Shown: positions 49,683 to 59,476 of the stretch, piece after piece
How positions within the stretch are numbered: the stretch's first letter is position 1
Layout of the letters: the number at the start of each line of letters is the position of its first letter
Assembly (NCBI GenBank): GCA_011390805.1
Contig: JAABRT010000009.1
Span: 1-64,000, forward strand
DNA from: Gemmatimonas sp.
GTDB taxonomy: Bacteria > Gemmatimonadota > Gemmatimonadetes > Gemmatimonadales > Gemmatimonadaceae
DNA length: 64,000 nucleotides
Direction of reading: 5' to 3'
Position numbers and translations under genes: made by a program
Notes under the pieces: generated by a model
Told to the model about the DNA's origin: nothing
What the model saw: the letters and a program-made list of their open reading frames with translations, nothing else
Databases searched by the model: none

Positions 49683-50876
49683 CTACGCTGTGATCAGTGC
49701 CTGCGGTTCGGTGTCGGCGTCGGCATCGACGTCAGTCTCACCAAAAACACGCAGCACGTTGTAGAACGAATCACGCTCGGCCGGCACCTTGCCTGCCCCA
49801 CGAATCAGCTTGAGCAGTGCATCGAGTGTCATGCCCTGCGGCGTGGTGGCGCCCACTGCGTGGTAAATCTTTTCTCGCACCACCGTGCCTTCAATGTCGT
49901 TCACACCAAAGTGCAGCGCTGTCTGCGTGACAAAGGGCGTCACCATGATCCAGTGCGATTTGATGTGATCGAAGTTGTCCAGAAACAACCGACCCACCGC
50001 CAGATTGCGCAGATCATCAAAGCCGGTGCTCGATGTTCCAACGCGGCCGAGCGTCTCGCCGAGCGCGTTATCGTCAGGGTGGTAGGCCAGCGGAATGTAG
50101 GCCAGAAACCCTCCGGTCTCATCCTGCAGGTCGCGCAGCATCTGCAGGTGCTCCATGCGGTCTTCAATGGTCTCAACATGACCATAGAGCATGGTGCAGT
50201 TGGTGCGGATCCCCAGTTCATGCGCGGCACGATGCACACCGATGTAATCGGCACCACCGAGCTTCTTGTCGGCAATCTCGTCGCGCACCGCCTCACTGAA
50301 CGTTTCGGCGCCACCACCGGGCATCGTGTCCAATCCGGCTTCGCGCAGCGCCGACAGCACTTCCTTCCAGGACATCTTTTCGATGCGCGCAATGTGAGCA
50401 ATCTCGACGGCGGTAAGCGCCTTGATATGCACGTGCGGCAGTCGTTCCTTGAGCGCACGGAACATGGTGCTGTAGTACTCAAGCCCCGTTTGCATATCGA
50501 GGCCACCAACAATGTGGAACTCGCGGGTAAGACCGTTGTCAGCCTGCTCCGCCTCTTCCATCACCTGCGCCAGCGAGTACCGATATGCGCCTTCTTCCTT
50601 GGGCAATCGTGCGTAACCGCAGAACACGCACGTCTTTCGCAGCACGCAGATGTTCGTGGGATTGATGTGCTGATTGGCCGCAAACGTAACCTGATCGCCG
50701 TGCCGCACACGATTGGCCGCGTTGGCCATGTGGCCGACGCCGAGCAGGTCGGGCGAACGGAAGAGCACCGCCCCGTCCTGTTGCGTGAGACGTTCACCAC
50801 GACGCAGTTTTTCCCCGATCGGGCGCAGCGCCGGATCGCGGAGGGATGACAGATCGACATTCACGGTGAGCGGCAT
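49683..50876 (-). CDS. mqnE: Aminofutalosine synthase
   Basis: MqnE is a radical SAM enzyme that joins 3-enolpyruvylbenzoate to S-adenosylmethionine. The 397-residue protein carries 'CVLRKTCVFCGYARL' (CxxxxxxC then CxxC spacing, with the CxxxCxxC triplet inside it formed by the last cysteines and flanking residues), 'EFHIVGGLDMQTGLEYY' and 'TMPGGGAETFSEAVRDEI'. ATG 50876 has AGGAG at 6 bp spacing; the open frame continues 11 codons upstream without support. It follows fabF after 68 bp and leads the three mqn genes. MqnB and MqnD are not in the window. Confidence 0.95.
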   Translation of the reverse strand: MPLTVNVDLSSLRDPALRPIGEKLRRGERLTQQDGAVLFRSPDLLGVGHMANAANRVRHGDQVTFAANQHINPTNICVLRKTCVFCGYARLPKEEGAYRYSLAQVMEEAEQADNGLTREFHIVGGLDMQTGLEYYSTMFRALKERLPHVHIKALTAVEIAHIARIEKMSWKEVLSALREAGLDTMPGGGAETFSEAVRDEIADKKLGGADYIGVHRAAHELGIRTNCTMLYGHVETIEDRMEHLQMLRDLQDETGGFLAYIPLAYHPDDNALGETLGRVGTSSTGFDDLRNLAVGRLFLDNFDHIKSHWIMVTPFVTQTALHFGVNDIEGTVVREKIYHAVGATTPQGMTLDALLKLIRGAGKVPAERDSFYNVLRVFGETDVDADADTEPQALITA

Positions 50877-50944
50877 GCGAAACTCCTGAAGAACGCGTTG
50901 GCCACGCACATCGTGGCCTTACGCGATGAACGCGGGCCCGCTAC

Positions 50945-52186
50945 TCAATCGTGCCAGCGTCTGAGCGCGAGCGTGGTGTTGTGCCCACCAAAACCTGAGC
51001 TGTTGCTGATGGCAATCTCAATCTCCCGGCGCGTGGGCGTATTAGGAGAATAGTTGAGATCGCACTCGGGATCCCGGGTTTCGAAGTTGATGGTTGGTGG
51101 AACAATTTGATCGCGGATGGCCAGCGCGCAGGCTACGAACTCCACCGACGCTGTCGCGCCCAGCATATGGCCGGTGCACGACTTGGTGGAGCTCACCGTG
51201 AGCGCGTCTGCATGCGCCCCGAACACCTTGCGAATGCCGCGCGACTCGTTGGGGTCATTGAGTGGCGTGCTGGTACCGTGCGCGTTGATGTACTGCACGT
51301 CACCCGGTCCCACGCCACCGTCTTCGAGCGCGCGCTTCATCGCACGCTGCAACCCTTCATGATCTTCGGGCTGACCGGTAAGGTGGTACGCGTCGCCGGT
51401 GGCGCCGTAGCCTATCACTTCACCATAAATGCGCGCGCCGCGCTTGCGCGCGTGTTCCAGCTCTTCAAGAATCACCACGCCCGCGCCTTCGCCCAGCACA
51501 AAACCATCGCGGTTGGCATCGAACGGACGTGAGGCACGCGCCGGATCGTCGTTTCGGGTAGACAGCGCGGTCATGTTGGCGAATCCGCCGATGGCCATTT
51601 CCGACACGGCCGCTTCCGAACCGCCGGTAATCATGACATCGGCATCGCCGTACTGAATGCAGCGAAACGCCGTACCGATCGCGTGGCCGCCCGTTGCACA
51701 CGCTGACACGGTGGCAAAGTTGGGTCCGCGCGCGTTGTAGCGCATGGACACCACGCCGGCGGCGATGTCGGAGATGAACATGGGCACGAAAAACGCCGAG
51801 ATCTTGCTGGGCCCACGCTCACGCAGCATGTCATGCTGCTCTTCGAACGTGCGGATACCGCCGATGCCGGAACCGATAATGACACCGGTGCGATCGGGTT
51901 CGTATCCGCCGTCGTTAAGACCTGCGTCCGTCATGGCCTGCACGGATGCCGCCATGGCGTACTGGGTGTAGGGATCGGCGCGACGGGCCTCTTTCCGGTC
52001 CATCGCAACCAACGGATCAAACCCCTTTACTTCGCACGCGAAGCGCACCGAAAACGCCGACGCATCGAAGTGCGTGATCGGTGCCGCGCCGGAAACTCCA
52101 TCAAGCAAACTCTGCCAGGTCGTCGCCACGTCGTTACCGACGGGTGTGACGGCTCCAAGTCCTGTGACGACGACCCTGCGACGCAT
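50945..52186 (-). CDS. fabF: 3-oxoacyl-ACP synthase II
   Basis: FabF elongates acyl-ACP with malonyl-ACP in fatty acid synthesis. The 413-residue protein has the Cys-His-His triad: 'TVSACATGGHAIG', 'NAHGTSTPLND' and 'KSCTGHMLGATASVE'. It begins 'RRVVVTGLGAVTPVG'. ATG 52186 shares one base with the acpP stop (TGATG); a TTG just before it is less likely. It is the last fab gene of the cluster. Confidence 0.98.
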   Translation of the reverse strand: MRRRVVVTGLGAVTPVGNDVATTWQSLLDGVSGAAPITHFDASAFSVRFACEVKGFDPLVAMDRKEARRADPYTQYAMAASVQAMTDAGLNDGGYEPDRTGVIIGSGIGGIRTFEEQHDMLRERGPSKISAFFVPMFISDIAAGVVSMRYNARGPNFATVSACATGGHAIGTAFRCIQYGDADVMITGGSEAAVSEMAIGGFANMTALSTRNDDPARASRPFDANRDGFVLGEGAGVVILEELEHARKRGARIYGEVIGYGATGDAYHLTGQPEDHEGLQRAMKRALEDGGVGPGDVQYINAHGTSTPLNDPNESRGIRKVFGAHADALTVSSTKSCTGHMLGATASVEFVACALAIRDQIVPPTINFETRDPECDLNYSPNTPTRREIEIAISNSSGFGGHNTTLALRRWHD

Positions 52187-52425
52187 CAACCAGCGACCTT
52201 GGCCTCAAGGTATGCGATGGCGTCGCCAACTGTACGCAGCTTCTCGGCATCCTCGTCGGGGATGTCGATGTTGAACTCCTTCTCAAACTCCATCACGAGC
52301 TCAACGATGTCGAGCGAATCCGCGCCCAGATCTTCGATGAAGCTGGCTTCCGGGGTCAACTTCTCCGGCTCAACGCCGAGCTCCTTCTGGATGATGTCCT
52401 TGATCTTCGCTTCGTGCTCCGCCAT
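52186..52425 (-). CDS. acpP: Acyl carrier protein
   Basis: The 79-residue acidic ACP has the phosphopantetheine serine in '[14 protein letters not shown]' (Ser37). ATG 52425 is chosen: GAGG lies about 8 bp upstream, and the family starts here ('[17 protein letters not shown]'). The longer frame from 52485 has no support. It carries growing acyl chains for the Fab enzymes encoded around it. A small hairpin precedes it in the 125-bp gap after fabG. Confidence 0.97.
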   Translation of the reverse strand: MAEHEAKIKDIIQKELGVEPEKLTPEASFIEDLGADSLDIVELVMEFEKEFNIDIPDEDAEKLRTVGDAIAYLEAKVAG

Positions 52426-52476
52426 GGGAACGGTTCCTCGTATGTGAGACTGAAATGGTGAACGAACAAAGGTAGC

Positions 52477-52494
52477 CCCGGACACACGTCCGAG
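52477..52494 (-). other. Intercistronic hairpin between fabG and acpP
   Basis: Arms 52477-52483 and 52488-52494 pair over 7 bp (one G-U on the - strand) around a 4-base loop. No T run follows, so it is not a strong terminator. It may stabilise or process the acpP message. Confidence 0.35.
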
Positions 52495-52550
52495 GGAGGG
52501 TTTGCAACGTGTGAAATCCGCCGTCGTCGCCGGATGTAGCCTGCAGCGCG

Positions 52551-53300
52551 TTACATCGCCAATCCGCCGTCAACAACAAACACCTGTCCGGTGATGTACG
52601 AGGCGAGATCCGAGGCGAGGAAAGTGACCATGTTTGCGATATCGGCCGGTGTACCCAGCCGTTCAAGCGGGATACTGGCTGAAAGCGCCGTCTTGGCGTC
52701 AGCGGGCATCGCCGACGTCATGTCTGTATCGATGTAGCCGGGCGCAACCACATTGGCCAATACCCCGCGCGAACCGAGTTCCCGCGCCAGGGATTTGGTC
52801 AGACCGATCAGCCCCGCTTTACTGGCGGCGTAGTTGGTCTGTCCCTTGTTGCCCATGAGGCCCACCACGCTGGCCAGATTGATCACGCGTCCCTGCCGAC
52901 GCTTCATCATGCCGCGACTGGCGGCCCGACAGGTTGCAAAGGCACCGCGCAGATTGGTGTTGATGACGGTATCCCAGTCATCATCCTTCACGCGCATGAT
53001 CAGATTGTCGCGCGTGAGGCCGGCGTTGTTGACCAGAATATCCAGCGATCCGAAGTCGCGCTCCACCGCCTCCACCAGCGCCGAACATTGCGCAATCTCG
53101 CCCACATCGGCCGCGTAGCCACGCACGGTGACATTGTGCGCAGCCGCAATCTCGGCGGCCGCCGCTTCAGCACGCGCCTGATCGCGACCCGTGACCGCAA
53201 CCGAGGCGCCGCACGATGCAAGCTGCTCCGCAATCGCGCGACCGATGCCGCGCGTGGAACCGGTAACGAGCGCAACCCGCCCGGACAGATCAATGTGCAT
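52551..53300 (-). CDS. fabG: 3-oxoacyl-ACP reductase
   Basis: FabG is the NADPH-dependent ketoreductase of fatty acid synthesis. The 249-residue SDR protein has the cofactor motif '[16 protein letters not shown]', the 'NNAG' element and the catalytic Ser-Tyr-Lys set in '[22 protein letters not shown]'. It ends '[12 protein letters not shown]'. ATG 53300 overlaps the fabD end by 11 bp; the upstream extension in the open frame lies inside fabD and is unlikely. Confidence 0.97.
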   Translation of the reverse strand: MHIDLSGRVALVTGSTRGIGRAIAEQLASCGASVAVTGRDQARAEAAAAEIAAAHNVTVRGYAADVGEIAQCSALVEAVERDFGSLDILVNNAGLTRDNLIMRVKDDDWDTVINTNLRGAFATCRAASRGMMKRRQGRVINLASVVGLMGNKGQTNYAASKAGLIGLTKSLARELGSRGVLANVVAPGYIDTDMTSAMPADAKTALSASIPLERLGTPADIANMVTFLASDLASYITGQVFVVDGGLAM

Positions 53301-54252
53301 GTGACGGATTGAGAGAGTGTCCGAGTTCCAGCAGCTTCTCAAGATCGGCCACGGTACCGCCGGTCATGGTGCGGATCTCGGGAGCAATGCGACGTGCCAG
53401 TCCGGACAACACATTGCCGGTACCCAACTCAACGTACAACGCGTCGGGAAACGCGTGCACCAGATTGCGCATGACAAGTGTCCAGTGCACCGGCGCCGTG
53501 AGTTGCTGAATAAGCAGCGGGCGTGCCGCATCGGCACGCGTGATCGCTGATCCGTCGACATTGGCAAACACCGGCACGCGCGGATCGCGCAACGTTGCGG
53601 CTTCGAGCACGGCATCAAGTCCGTCAACCGCCGGTTCCATGAGCGGAGAATGAAATGCGCCGCTCACCGGCAGCGGAAGGCAACGCTTGGCCCCCGCTTC
53701 CTTGGCCAGTTCCACGGCGCGCTCCACACCCGCACGTTCACCGGAGATGACCACCTGCTCCGGGCTGTTGTAGTTGGCCGGCACCACCAATCCCGCCTCG
53801 GCTGTGGCCTGCTTGCAAATGTCTTCGATGGACACCGACAATGTGCCCAGCACGGCGCTCATCGCACCGGGACGCGACCGGCCGGTGTCGTACATGAGCT
53901 GGCCGCGGCGACGCACGATGCGCGCTGCATCTTCGAGGTCGAGCGCGCCTGCGGTGTGGTACGCCGAAAACTCACCGAGCGAATGACCGGCGGCGGCGCG
54001 CACAAACGGCGACAATACATCGCCTACCATGGCCCACGCCGCAGCGCTGTGCGCCAGCAGCGCCGGCTGTGCGTTGTGTGTCCGGCGCAACTCATCTTCC
54101 GGACCATCGAACGCGAGCGACGAGATAGACACACCGGTCGCGCGATCAACGGTCTCAAACGCATGCCGCGCCGCCGACGATGCGTCGAACAGATCGCGCC
54201 CCATGCCCACCTTTTGCGATCCCTGACCGGGAAGCAGCAGAACAATATCCAT
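53290..54252 (-). CDS. fabD: Malonyl-CoA:ACP transacylase
   Basis: FabD loads malonate onto ACP. The 320-residue protein begins 'DIVLLLPGQGSQKVGMG', has the nucleophile Ser in 'AAGHSLGEFSAY' and the catalytic His in 'PVSGAFHSPLM'. ATG 54252 has AGGAG at a 6-bp spacing; the TTG two codons earlier is not needed. It lies 34 bp after fabH. Confidence 0.97.
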   Translation of the reverse strand: MDIVLLLPGQGSQKVGMGRDLFDASSAARHAFETVDRATGVSISSLAFDGPEDELRRTHNAQPALLAHSAAAWAMVGDVLSPFVRAAAGHSLGEFSAYHTAGALDLEDAARIVRRRGQLMYDTGRSRPGAMSAVLGTLSVSIEDICKQATAEAGLVVPANYNSPEQVVISGERAGVERAVELAKEAGAKRCLPLPVSGAFHSPLMEPAVDGLDAVLEAATLRDPRVPVFANVDGSAITRADAARPLLIQQLTAPVHWTLVMRNLVHAFPDALYVELGTGNVLSGLARRIAPEIRTMTGGTVADLEKLLELGHSLNPSHAH

Positions 54253-54286
54253 GGACAACTCCTGAACTGAGGTGTGCCGGTGTGCG

Positions 54287-55297
54287 CTAGAAGCGCACTA
54301 CCAGCGAACCCCATGTGAAGCCGGCTCCGAATGCAGCGAAAAGAACCAACGTGCCTTCAGGCACGAGGCCCTGCGACCGCGCGTCGGCCAGCGCAATGGG
54401 AATTGAACCGGCACTGGTATTGCCGAAGTGTTCAACGTTGCTGAAGAAGCGATCCATGGAAATGCCTGAATGCTTTGCCGTGGCTTCGATGATGCGCATG
54501 TTGGCCTGATGCGGAATGACCAGATCAACATCTGCCGGCGTGAGCTTCGCGCCATCGAGCGCGCGGTCCACTGCTTCGGCCATGGAACGCACGGCGTGTT
54601 TGAACACCTCCCGCCCTTCCATGCGCACATACTGCCGACGCTCTTCGTACACCTTGTCGCTGAACGGTTCGGCAACACCACCCGCCGGACGCCACAACAG
54701 CTCGGCCAGATTGCCGTCGCTTCGGGCGTAGCTTGAGAGAATGCCGCGCTCACGCGCCTCGCCACGCGGCAACGTGCGCGTGTGACGAATGATCGTGGCA
54801 CCAGCGCCATCACCAAAGAGCACACACGTGTTTCGATCGGTCCAGTCAACGATGGTGCTGAGTACTTCCGCTCCGATCACCAGCACCGTTTCGGCCATGC
54901 CGGTGGCAATGAGTCCTTCGGCAACCTGCGCGCTGTACAACCAACCGCTGCACGCCGCGCCCAGATCAAATGCCATCGCGCGGCCCGCGCCAAGGGCGGC
55001 TTGCACTTCAACAGCCGTCGCCGGCAGCAGGTGATCCGGAGTCGCGGTGCCCAGCACAATGACATCGATTTCACCCGGCTGCACGCCCGCATCCGCCATC
55101 GCTTTCCGTGACGCGGCAACGGACAGTACGGTGAGTGTTTCGTCGGGATCCGAGACGTAGCGCTGACCGATACCGGTGCGTTCGCGAATCCAGGCGTCGT
55201 TGGTATCGAGTCCGTTCTTCGCCAGGTCGTCGTTGGTCACGGCGCGGCGCGGCACGGCGTAGCCGGTACCGGCGATGTAGGCAATCGGACGCTTCAT
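54287..55297 (-). CDS. fabH: 3-oxoacyl-ACP synthase III
   Basis: FabH starts fatty acid synthesis by condensing acetyl-CoA (or another acyl-CoA) with malonyl-ACP. The 336-residue protein has the catalytic Cys in 'DLGAACSGWLYS', His in 'VIPHQANMRIIEA' and Asn in 'HFGNTSAGSIP'. The start ATG 55297 overlaps plsX by 4 bp. The primer specificity (straight or branched chain) cannot be read from the sequence. Confidence 0.97.
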   Translation of the reverse strand: MKRPIAYIAGTGYAVPRRAVTNDDLAKNGLDTNDAWIRERTGIGQRYVSDPDETLTVLSVAASRKAMADAGVQPGEIDVIVLGTATPDHLLPATAVEVQAALGAGRAMAFDLGAACSGWLYSAQVAEGLIATGMAETVLVIGAEVLSTIVDWTDRNTCVLFGDGAGATIIRHTRTLPRGEARERGILSSYARSDGNLAELLWRPAGGVAEPFSDKVYEERRQYVRMEGREVFKHAVRSMAEAVDRALDGAKLTPADVDLVIPHQANMRIIEATAKHSGISMDRFFSNVEHFGNTSAGSIPIALADARSQGLVPEGTLVLFAAFGAGFTWGSLVVRF

Positions 55298-56337
55298 GCA
55301 GCCGATCCGGTGGGGGCCTCGTGCGACGGCACCGATTCAGCAAGCCGACGCCGGATGTGCGCGGTCATGTCGGAGTCATACGCCCGCTGGGCCACGCGAA
55401 TCGCATTCTTGATGGCTCTGGGTGAGCTCTTGCCGTGCGAGATAATGCTCACGCCGTTTACGCCGAGCAGTGGCGCACCGCCGTACTCGTCGGCATCGAG
55501 TTGATGCAACGCGCGGCGCAACGTGCCGCGATCAAGCTGCGCCTGATCTGCCACCATGCCGATCAGGGTGGGTGCCAGAGCTTCGTAGAACTTGAGCACC
55601 ACATTGCCCACAAAGCCGTCGCACACAACTACGTCAATGGGACCGCGGTCGCAGATGCCGGTGGCCAGGTCACGCCCTTCCACGTTGCCGATGAAGTTCA
55701 GTCCCGACTGGAGCAGCAGCTGATGGGCTTCTTTCACCACAGCATTTCCCTTCTCCGCTTCTTCGCCAATGGACAGCAGTCCGATGGACGGCGAGGAACG
55801 TCCGAGCAGATCCTGCGCGTACGTGGCACCGATGCGCGCGAACTGCACCAGTTCCTGCGGCGAGCAATCAACGTTGGCGCCGGAATCGAGCACCAGTACC
55901 GGTTGATTGGCGGTCGGGAAAATGGTGCCGATCGCGGGGCGTGTGAGCCCTGCGTTGAGCTTGAGATGGAATGTGGACGCGGCCATTTGCGCCCCGGTAT
56001 TGCCCGCAGAAATAAACGCATCGGCCAGACCATCGGCGACGCGCTTGATACCCACGACCATGGAGCTGTTGGGCCTGCTGCGCAGCGCGACCGCCGGTTT
56101 GTCGGTCATGGCGATTACATCGGGCGCCTCGACAATGATGAGTCGGTCACGCACGTGTGCCAGCGACGACAGCTCGCCGGCCAGAAGCGCCGCGATCTGT
56201 GACTCTATGACGGCGGTTGCGCCGACCAACTGCAGTTCGAGCGGGGCCGGCAACTCCGCGAGCGCCAGGAGCGCGCCCGCCACGGGGGCCTGAGGGGCGA
56301 AATCGCCCCCCATGGCATCCACGCAGATGCGCGCCAA
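55294..56337 (-). CDS. plsX: Phosphate acyltransferase PlsX
   Basis: PlsX makes acyl-phosphate from acyl-ACP, the donor for PlsY (encoded at 4.5 kb). The 347-residue protein begins 'RICVDAMGGDFAPQAPVAG' and contains 'SAGNTGAQMAASTFHL' and 'VCDGFVGNVVLKFYE'. The start is TTG 56337, three bases after the rpmF stop; no ATG or GTG precedes the conserved N-terminus. The rpmF-plsX-fabH order is widely conserved. Confidence 0.97.
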   Translation of the reverse strand: MARICVDAMGGDFAPQAPVAGALLALAELPAPLELQLVGATAVIESQIAALLAGELSSLAHVRDRLIIVEAPDVIAMTDKPAVALRSRPNSSMVVGIKRVADGLADAFISAGNTGAQMAASTFHLKLNAGLTRPAIGTIFPTANQPVLVLDSGANVDCSPQELVQFARIGATYAQDLLGRSSPSIGLLSIGEEAEKGNAVVKEAHQLLLQSGLNFIGNVEGRDLATGICDRGPIDVVVCDGFVGNVVLKFYEALAPTLIGMVADQAQLDRGTLRRALHQLDADEYGGAPLLGVNGVSIISHGKSSPRAIKNAIRVAQRAYDSDMTAHIRRRLAESVPSHEAPTGSAA

Positions 56338-56340
56338 CGC

Positions 56341-56523
56341 TTACGCTTCCTGCGCGGCCACTCGCTGTTCACCCGCGTAGTAGCCGCACTCGAGGCACAC
56401 GCGATGTGGACGCTTCATCGTGCCGCACTGCGGACACGTCTGGATCACGATTGCCGGCGCGATCTTGTGCGTGTTACGCGCGCGCTTTTTGCGCTTGGAT
56501 GTGCGGCGCTTTGGGACGGCCAT
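56341..56523 (-). CDS. rpmF: Ribosomal protein bL32
   Basis: The 60-residue basic protein begins 'AVPKRRTSKRKKRARNTH' and holds four cysteines in a zinc-ribbon pattern ('TCPQCGTMKRPHRVCLECG', CxxC...CxxC). It is therefore the zinc-binding (C+) form of L32. It is part of the large ribosomal subunit. It lies between the DUF177 gene and plsX, the standard place. Confidence 0.98.
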   Translation of the reverse strand: MAVPKRRTSKRKKRARNTHKIAPAIVIQTCPQCGTMKRPHRVCLECGYYAGEQRVAAQEA

Positions 56524-56559
56524 GGGAAAACCCTGGAAAAATGTGCGAAGAACTACGAA

Positions 56560-57072
56560 TCAGGACGACGAATCGCGCATCGCGCGCAGTGCGTCCCATC
56601 GTGAATCAGTGGAAGCGGACGCACAGGCGCACGTTTCCACATTACGGTCAATACCACAAATCGGACACAGCCCCTGACAATCATCACGACAGGTGACAAA
56701 CGCCGGAGCAGCCAACAACCACGCCTCACGAACCACCGGTCTGAGGTCTACTGCCCGCGCCCCCGCGGTGAGCGGGAACACGTCATCCTCCTCAGCCTCG
56801 TCAAGACCCGCTTCGGCAAACAGCCCGGAAACGGTATCGCTCACGCTGGTGGTCACATCTGTCAGGCAACGGCGACACGACGCGACTGCTTCACCGGAAA
56901 ACTGACCCGTGAAATAGAAACGTCCCGGACCTGCGTAGGAAAGGCGTCCTTCTACATGCACCGTCGATGACGGCAACATGTCCCCTTCCTCCCAGACCGC
57001 ATCGTCCTCGCCGAGATGGCCATTCACCGTCTGCGCGCCCGACTCGATCGTGCGGATATCAAAGTACAGCAT
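56560..57072 (-). CDS. YceD/DUF177 family protein
   Basis: The 170-residue protein belongs to DUF177, whose gene almost always precedes rpmF; family members are linked to 23S rRNA accumulation. It has the two typical parts: 'GRFYFTGQFSGEAVASCRRCL' (CxxC) and, after an acidic stretch, 'CRDDCQGLCPICGIDRN' with further cysteines that may bind metal. ATG 57072 is preferred over the frame start at 57096 because the family begins near 'YFDIRTIESG'. Confidence 0.88.
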   Translation of the reverse strand: MLYFDIRTIESGAQTVNGHLGEDDAVWEEGDMLPSSTVHVEGRLSYAGPGRFYFTGQFSGEAVASCRRCLTDVTTSVSDTVSGLFAEAGLDEAEEDDVFPLTAGARAVDLRPVVREAWLLAAPAFVTCRDDCQGLCPICGIDRNVETCACASASTDSRWDALRAMRDSSS

Positions 57073-57167
57073 AGCCCAGAAAAGTAGAGCGATCACGGGG
57101 CGAACACAAGGGCACGCTGCACTCCCGCTCGACAGCTCAACTCTCTGCCCCGACGCAAGTTACAGAA

Positions 57168-57190
57168 GCCCGAACGAATGCCGCTCGGGC
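57168..57190 (-). terminator. Probable terminator after ndk
   Basis: Arms 57168-57176 and 57182-57190 form a 9-bp stem on the - strand (one G-U) around a 5-base loop. On the opposite strand the same position is a mismatch, which supports - strand use. The tail TTCTGTAACTT is only moderately T-rich. It lies 51 bp after the ndk stop, before the DUF177-rpmF operon. Confidence 0.55.
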
Positions 57191-57240
57191 CCACGTTCAG
57201 GCTCCGGTAACCGCCGCCGTCACTGCGCGGCTGCTGACGC

Positions 57241-57660
57241 TTAAATCGTGTCTGCGCCGGCGAAGAAAAACGCCGCTTCAATGGCGGCATTCTCGTCGGA
57301 ATCGGAGGCGTGAATAGCGTTCCGTCCCTTCGACTCTGCGTACAGCTTGCGCACCGTACCCTCAGCCGCTTCGGCCGGATCGGTGGCACCGATCACCGTG
57401 CGAAGCGTCGCCACGGCGTCATCACGCTCCAGCAGCAGCGGCATGCAGGGGCCGCTGGACATGAACTCCACCAGCTCCCCGTAGAACGGGCGTGCAGCGT
57501 GCACCGCGTAGAAGCCTCCAGCCTGCTCCGTGCTCAGGTGCATCACGCGGGCCGCCTTCACCACGAAACCGTGCTTCTCGAGCAGCGCAATGATGAGTCC
57601 CGCTTTGCCGGCGCCGAAGGCGTCAGGCTTTACAATCGTCAGTGTATGGCGTCCGGCCAT
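57241..57660 (-). CDS. ndk: Nucleoside diphosphate kinase
   Basis: Ndk passes phosphate between nucleoside di- and triphosphates. ATG 57660 gives 139 residues, the family length; the open frame upstream overlaps the CBS protein. It begins '[20 protein letters not shown]' and has the phospho-accepting His in '[14 protein letters not shown]'. The gene lies 4 bp after the CBS protein and close to sucCD. Ndk and succinyl-CoA synthetase are known to cooperate in several bacteria, balancing ATP and GTP. Confidence 0.97.
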   Translation of the reverse strand: MAGRHTLTIVKPDAFGAGKAGLIIALLEKHGFVVKAARVMHLSTEQAGGFYAVHAARPFYGELVEFMSSGPCMPLLLERDDAVATLRTVIGATDPAEAAEGTVRKLYAESKGRNAIHASDSDENAAIEAAFFFAGADTI

Positions 57661-57664
57661 GATA

Positions 57665-58561
57665 TCAGGATCCGATGAGTTTGCGAACGATGTCACCCCG
57701 CGTGAGAAATCCCACGAGCGTGCCGTCCCGTACAACCGGGACCCGTTCGACGTCTTTATTGAGCATCAGCGACGCCACCTCGGCGAGCGGTTGATGCGGT
57801 GAAACGCAGAGCACGCGTCGCGACATGACATCGCGAACCGTGCGCCGCGCGGCGCCAATGGGCGAGCTGTTGGGCTGTCCACCGGCACGGGGAAGGTAAT
57901 GACTCAACAGGTGACGCAGCAGCTCCCGTTCACTCAAGAGACCAATAACCCGGTTTTCCTGATCGACCACCGGAAGCGCCCCTACCCCGGCACGCCGCAT
58001 ATCGAGCACCGCCGATCGCAGGGGGGCGTCGGCCGAAATCGATCGCGGATTGTGCGTCATTACGTCGCGCACGGTGATCTGCGGCTCCACGATCACCTCG
58101 TGCCACTCGGGCGCCGACAGCAGCGCCTCGGCCGTGGCGGCACCTTCGAATGAGGTGACGGCGCCCGGTCGGGAAAGCAACTGTCCAAGCGCCCCCACCA
58201 TTTGCAAATGCCGAGCGGCGTCCTGTCGCGGCGCCACCACAAGGGCGACAAACCGCGCGCACTGCTGATCCTCACCGTCGCCCAGCTCACGGCACACCGG
58301 CCGGCTCGCAATCCCTACTGCCAGCGCCAACGACGAGACCGCGTCCGTGCGATAATGCAGCACGAAGCCGCGGCCCCGGTATCCCACGACATCTTCCGGA
58401 CGCGCCTCCTCGAGACGTTCGCGGAGGCGATCCGGATCAACCACTGCCCCGTCGGCCTGCAACGCGTCCACCAGTGCGAAACCGGCATCGGCGAGGGTCG
58501 TAGCCGCGAGCGGCACAAGGCAGCGCGCGGGCGACAGCATATCCGTTAAGTGGATAGGCAC
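57665..58561 (-). CDS. EIIA-like/tandem CBS-domain protein
   Basis: Residues 1-150 resemble a PTS EIIA (nitrogen-type) domain: '[27 protein letters not shown]' in part, with His69 at the place of the EIIA phospho-histidine, then '[27 protein letters not shown]'. Two CBS domains follow (about 164-218 and 242-296), each starting VRDVM. CBS pairs usually sense adenine nucleotides. The combination suggests a regulator of energy or carbon status, matching its place between sucD and ndk, but no target is known. It starts 42 bp after the sucD stop. Confidence 0.82.
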   Translation of the reverse strand: MPIHLTDMLSPARCLVPLAATTLADAGFALVDALQADGAVVDPDRLRERLEEARPEDVVGYRGRGFVLHYRTDAVSSLALAVGIASRPVCRELGDGEDQQCARFVALVVAPRQDAARHLQMVGALGQLLSRPGAVTSFEGAATAEALLSAPEWHEVIVEPQITVRDVMTHNPRSISADAPLRSAVLDMRRAGVGALPVVDQENRVIGLLSERELLRHLLSHYLPRAGGQPNSSPIGAARRTVRDVMSRRVLCVSPHQPLAEVASLMLNKDVERVPVVRDGTLVGFLTRGDIVRKLIGS

Positions 58562-58603
58562 AGGACGAAGGCAGTGGCTGAGTACACGCTGTGATGCCAG
58601 CCG

Positions 58604-59476
58604 TTACGCGAGGCGAGCGCCGATCAGGTCAACGAAATCAACCGGACGCTGTGCGACACCCATACCCGCGGCCTTGAACGCATCGATCTTTTCGGCCGCC
58701 GTTCCCGACGAACCTGAGATGATCGCGCCTGCATGACCCATGCGACGGCCCGGCGGTGCGGTCTGACCGGCGATGAAGCCAACCACCGGCTTCTTCATGT
58801 GATCCTTGATGAACTGTGCGGCTTCCTGTTCATCGGTGCCACCGATTTCGCCCATCATGGCAATAGCCTTGGTGTGCGGATCGGCTTCGAATGCGGCCAG
58901 GCAATCAATGAAGTTGGTGCCGTTGATCGGATCGCCACCAATGCCCACGCACGAGCTCTGGCCAATGCCGGCGCGTGTAAGCTGATGCACGATTTCGTAT
59001 GTGAGTGTGCCGGAGCGACTCACGATACCAACATTGCCCGGCGTGCAAATACGTCCCGGAATAATGCCGACCTTGCTCTGACCGGGCGTGATGAGACCCG
59101 GGCAGTTGGGTCCGAGCAAACGTGCGCCGTGCTCTTTCACGAACGGATACACGCGCGTCATGTCGAGCACGGGTACGCCTTCAGTGATGCAGACAATGAG
59201 CTTGATGCCGGCGGCTGCAGCTTCCATGATCGCATCAGCGGCAAATGGAGGCGGCACATAGATCACCGATGTATTGGCGCCGGTGGCTTCGACGGCAGCG
59301 TGCATGGTGTCGAAAATCGGCACGCTGTCATCAAACTTCTGTCCACCCTTCCCCGGAGTCACGCCACCAACAACCTTGGTGCCGTACTCCATCATCTGGC
59401 GGGTGTGGAACGAGCCGTCACGGCCCGTAATGCCCTGCACGATCAGCGTAGTGCTGTTGTCAATGAAGATACTCAT
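58604..59476 (-). CDS. sucD: Succinyl-CoA synthetase alpha subunit
   Basis: SucD carries the phosphorylated His and the CoA site of the TCA-cycle enzyme. The 290-residue protein begins '[20 protein letters not shown]' and has the catalytic His in '[16 protein letters not shown]', as well as '[20 protein letters not shown]'. ATG 59476 shares one base with the sucC stop. Length is normal. Confidence 0.98.
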   Translation of the reverse strand: MSIFIDNSTTLIVQGITGRDGSFHTRQMMEYGTKVVGGVTPGKGGQKFDDSVPIFDTMHAAVEATGANTSVIYVPPPFAADAIMEAAAAGIKLIVCITEGVPVLDMTRVYPFVKEHGARLLGPNCPGLITPGQSKVGIIPGRICTPGNVGIVSRSGTLTYEIVHQLTRAGIGQSSCVGIGGDPINGTNFIDCLAAFEADPHTKAIAMMGEIGGTDEQEAAQFIKDHMKKPVVGFIAGQTAPPGRRMGHAGAIISGSSGTAAEKIDAFKAAGMGVAQRPVDFVDLIGARLA

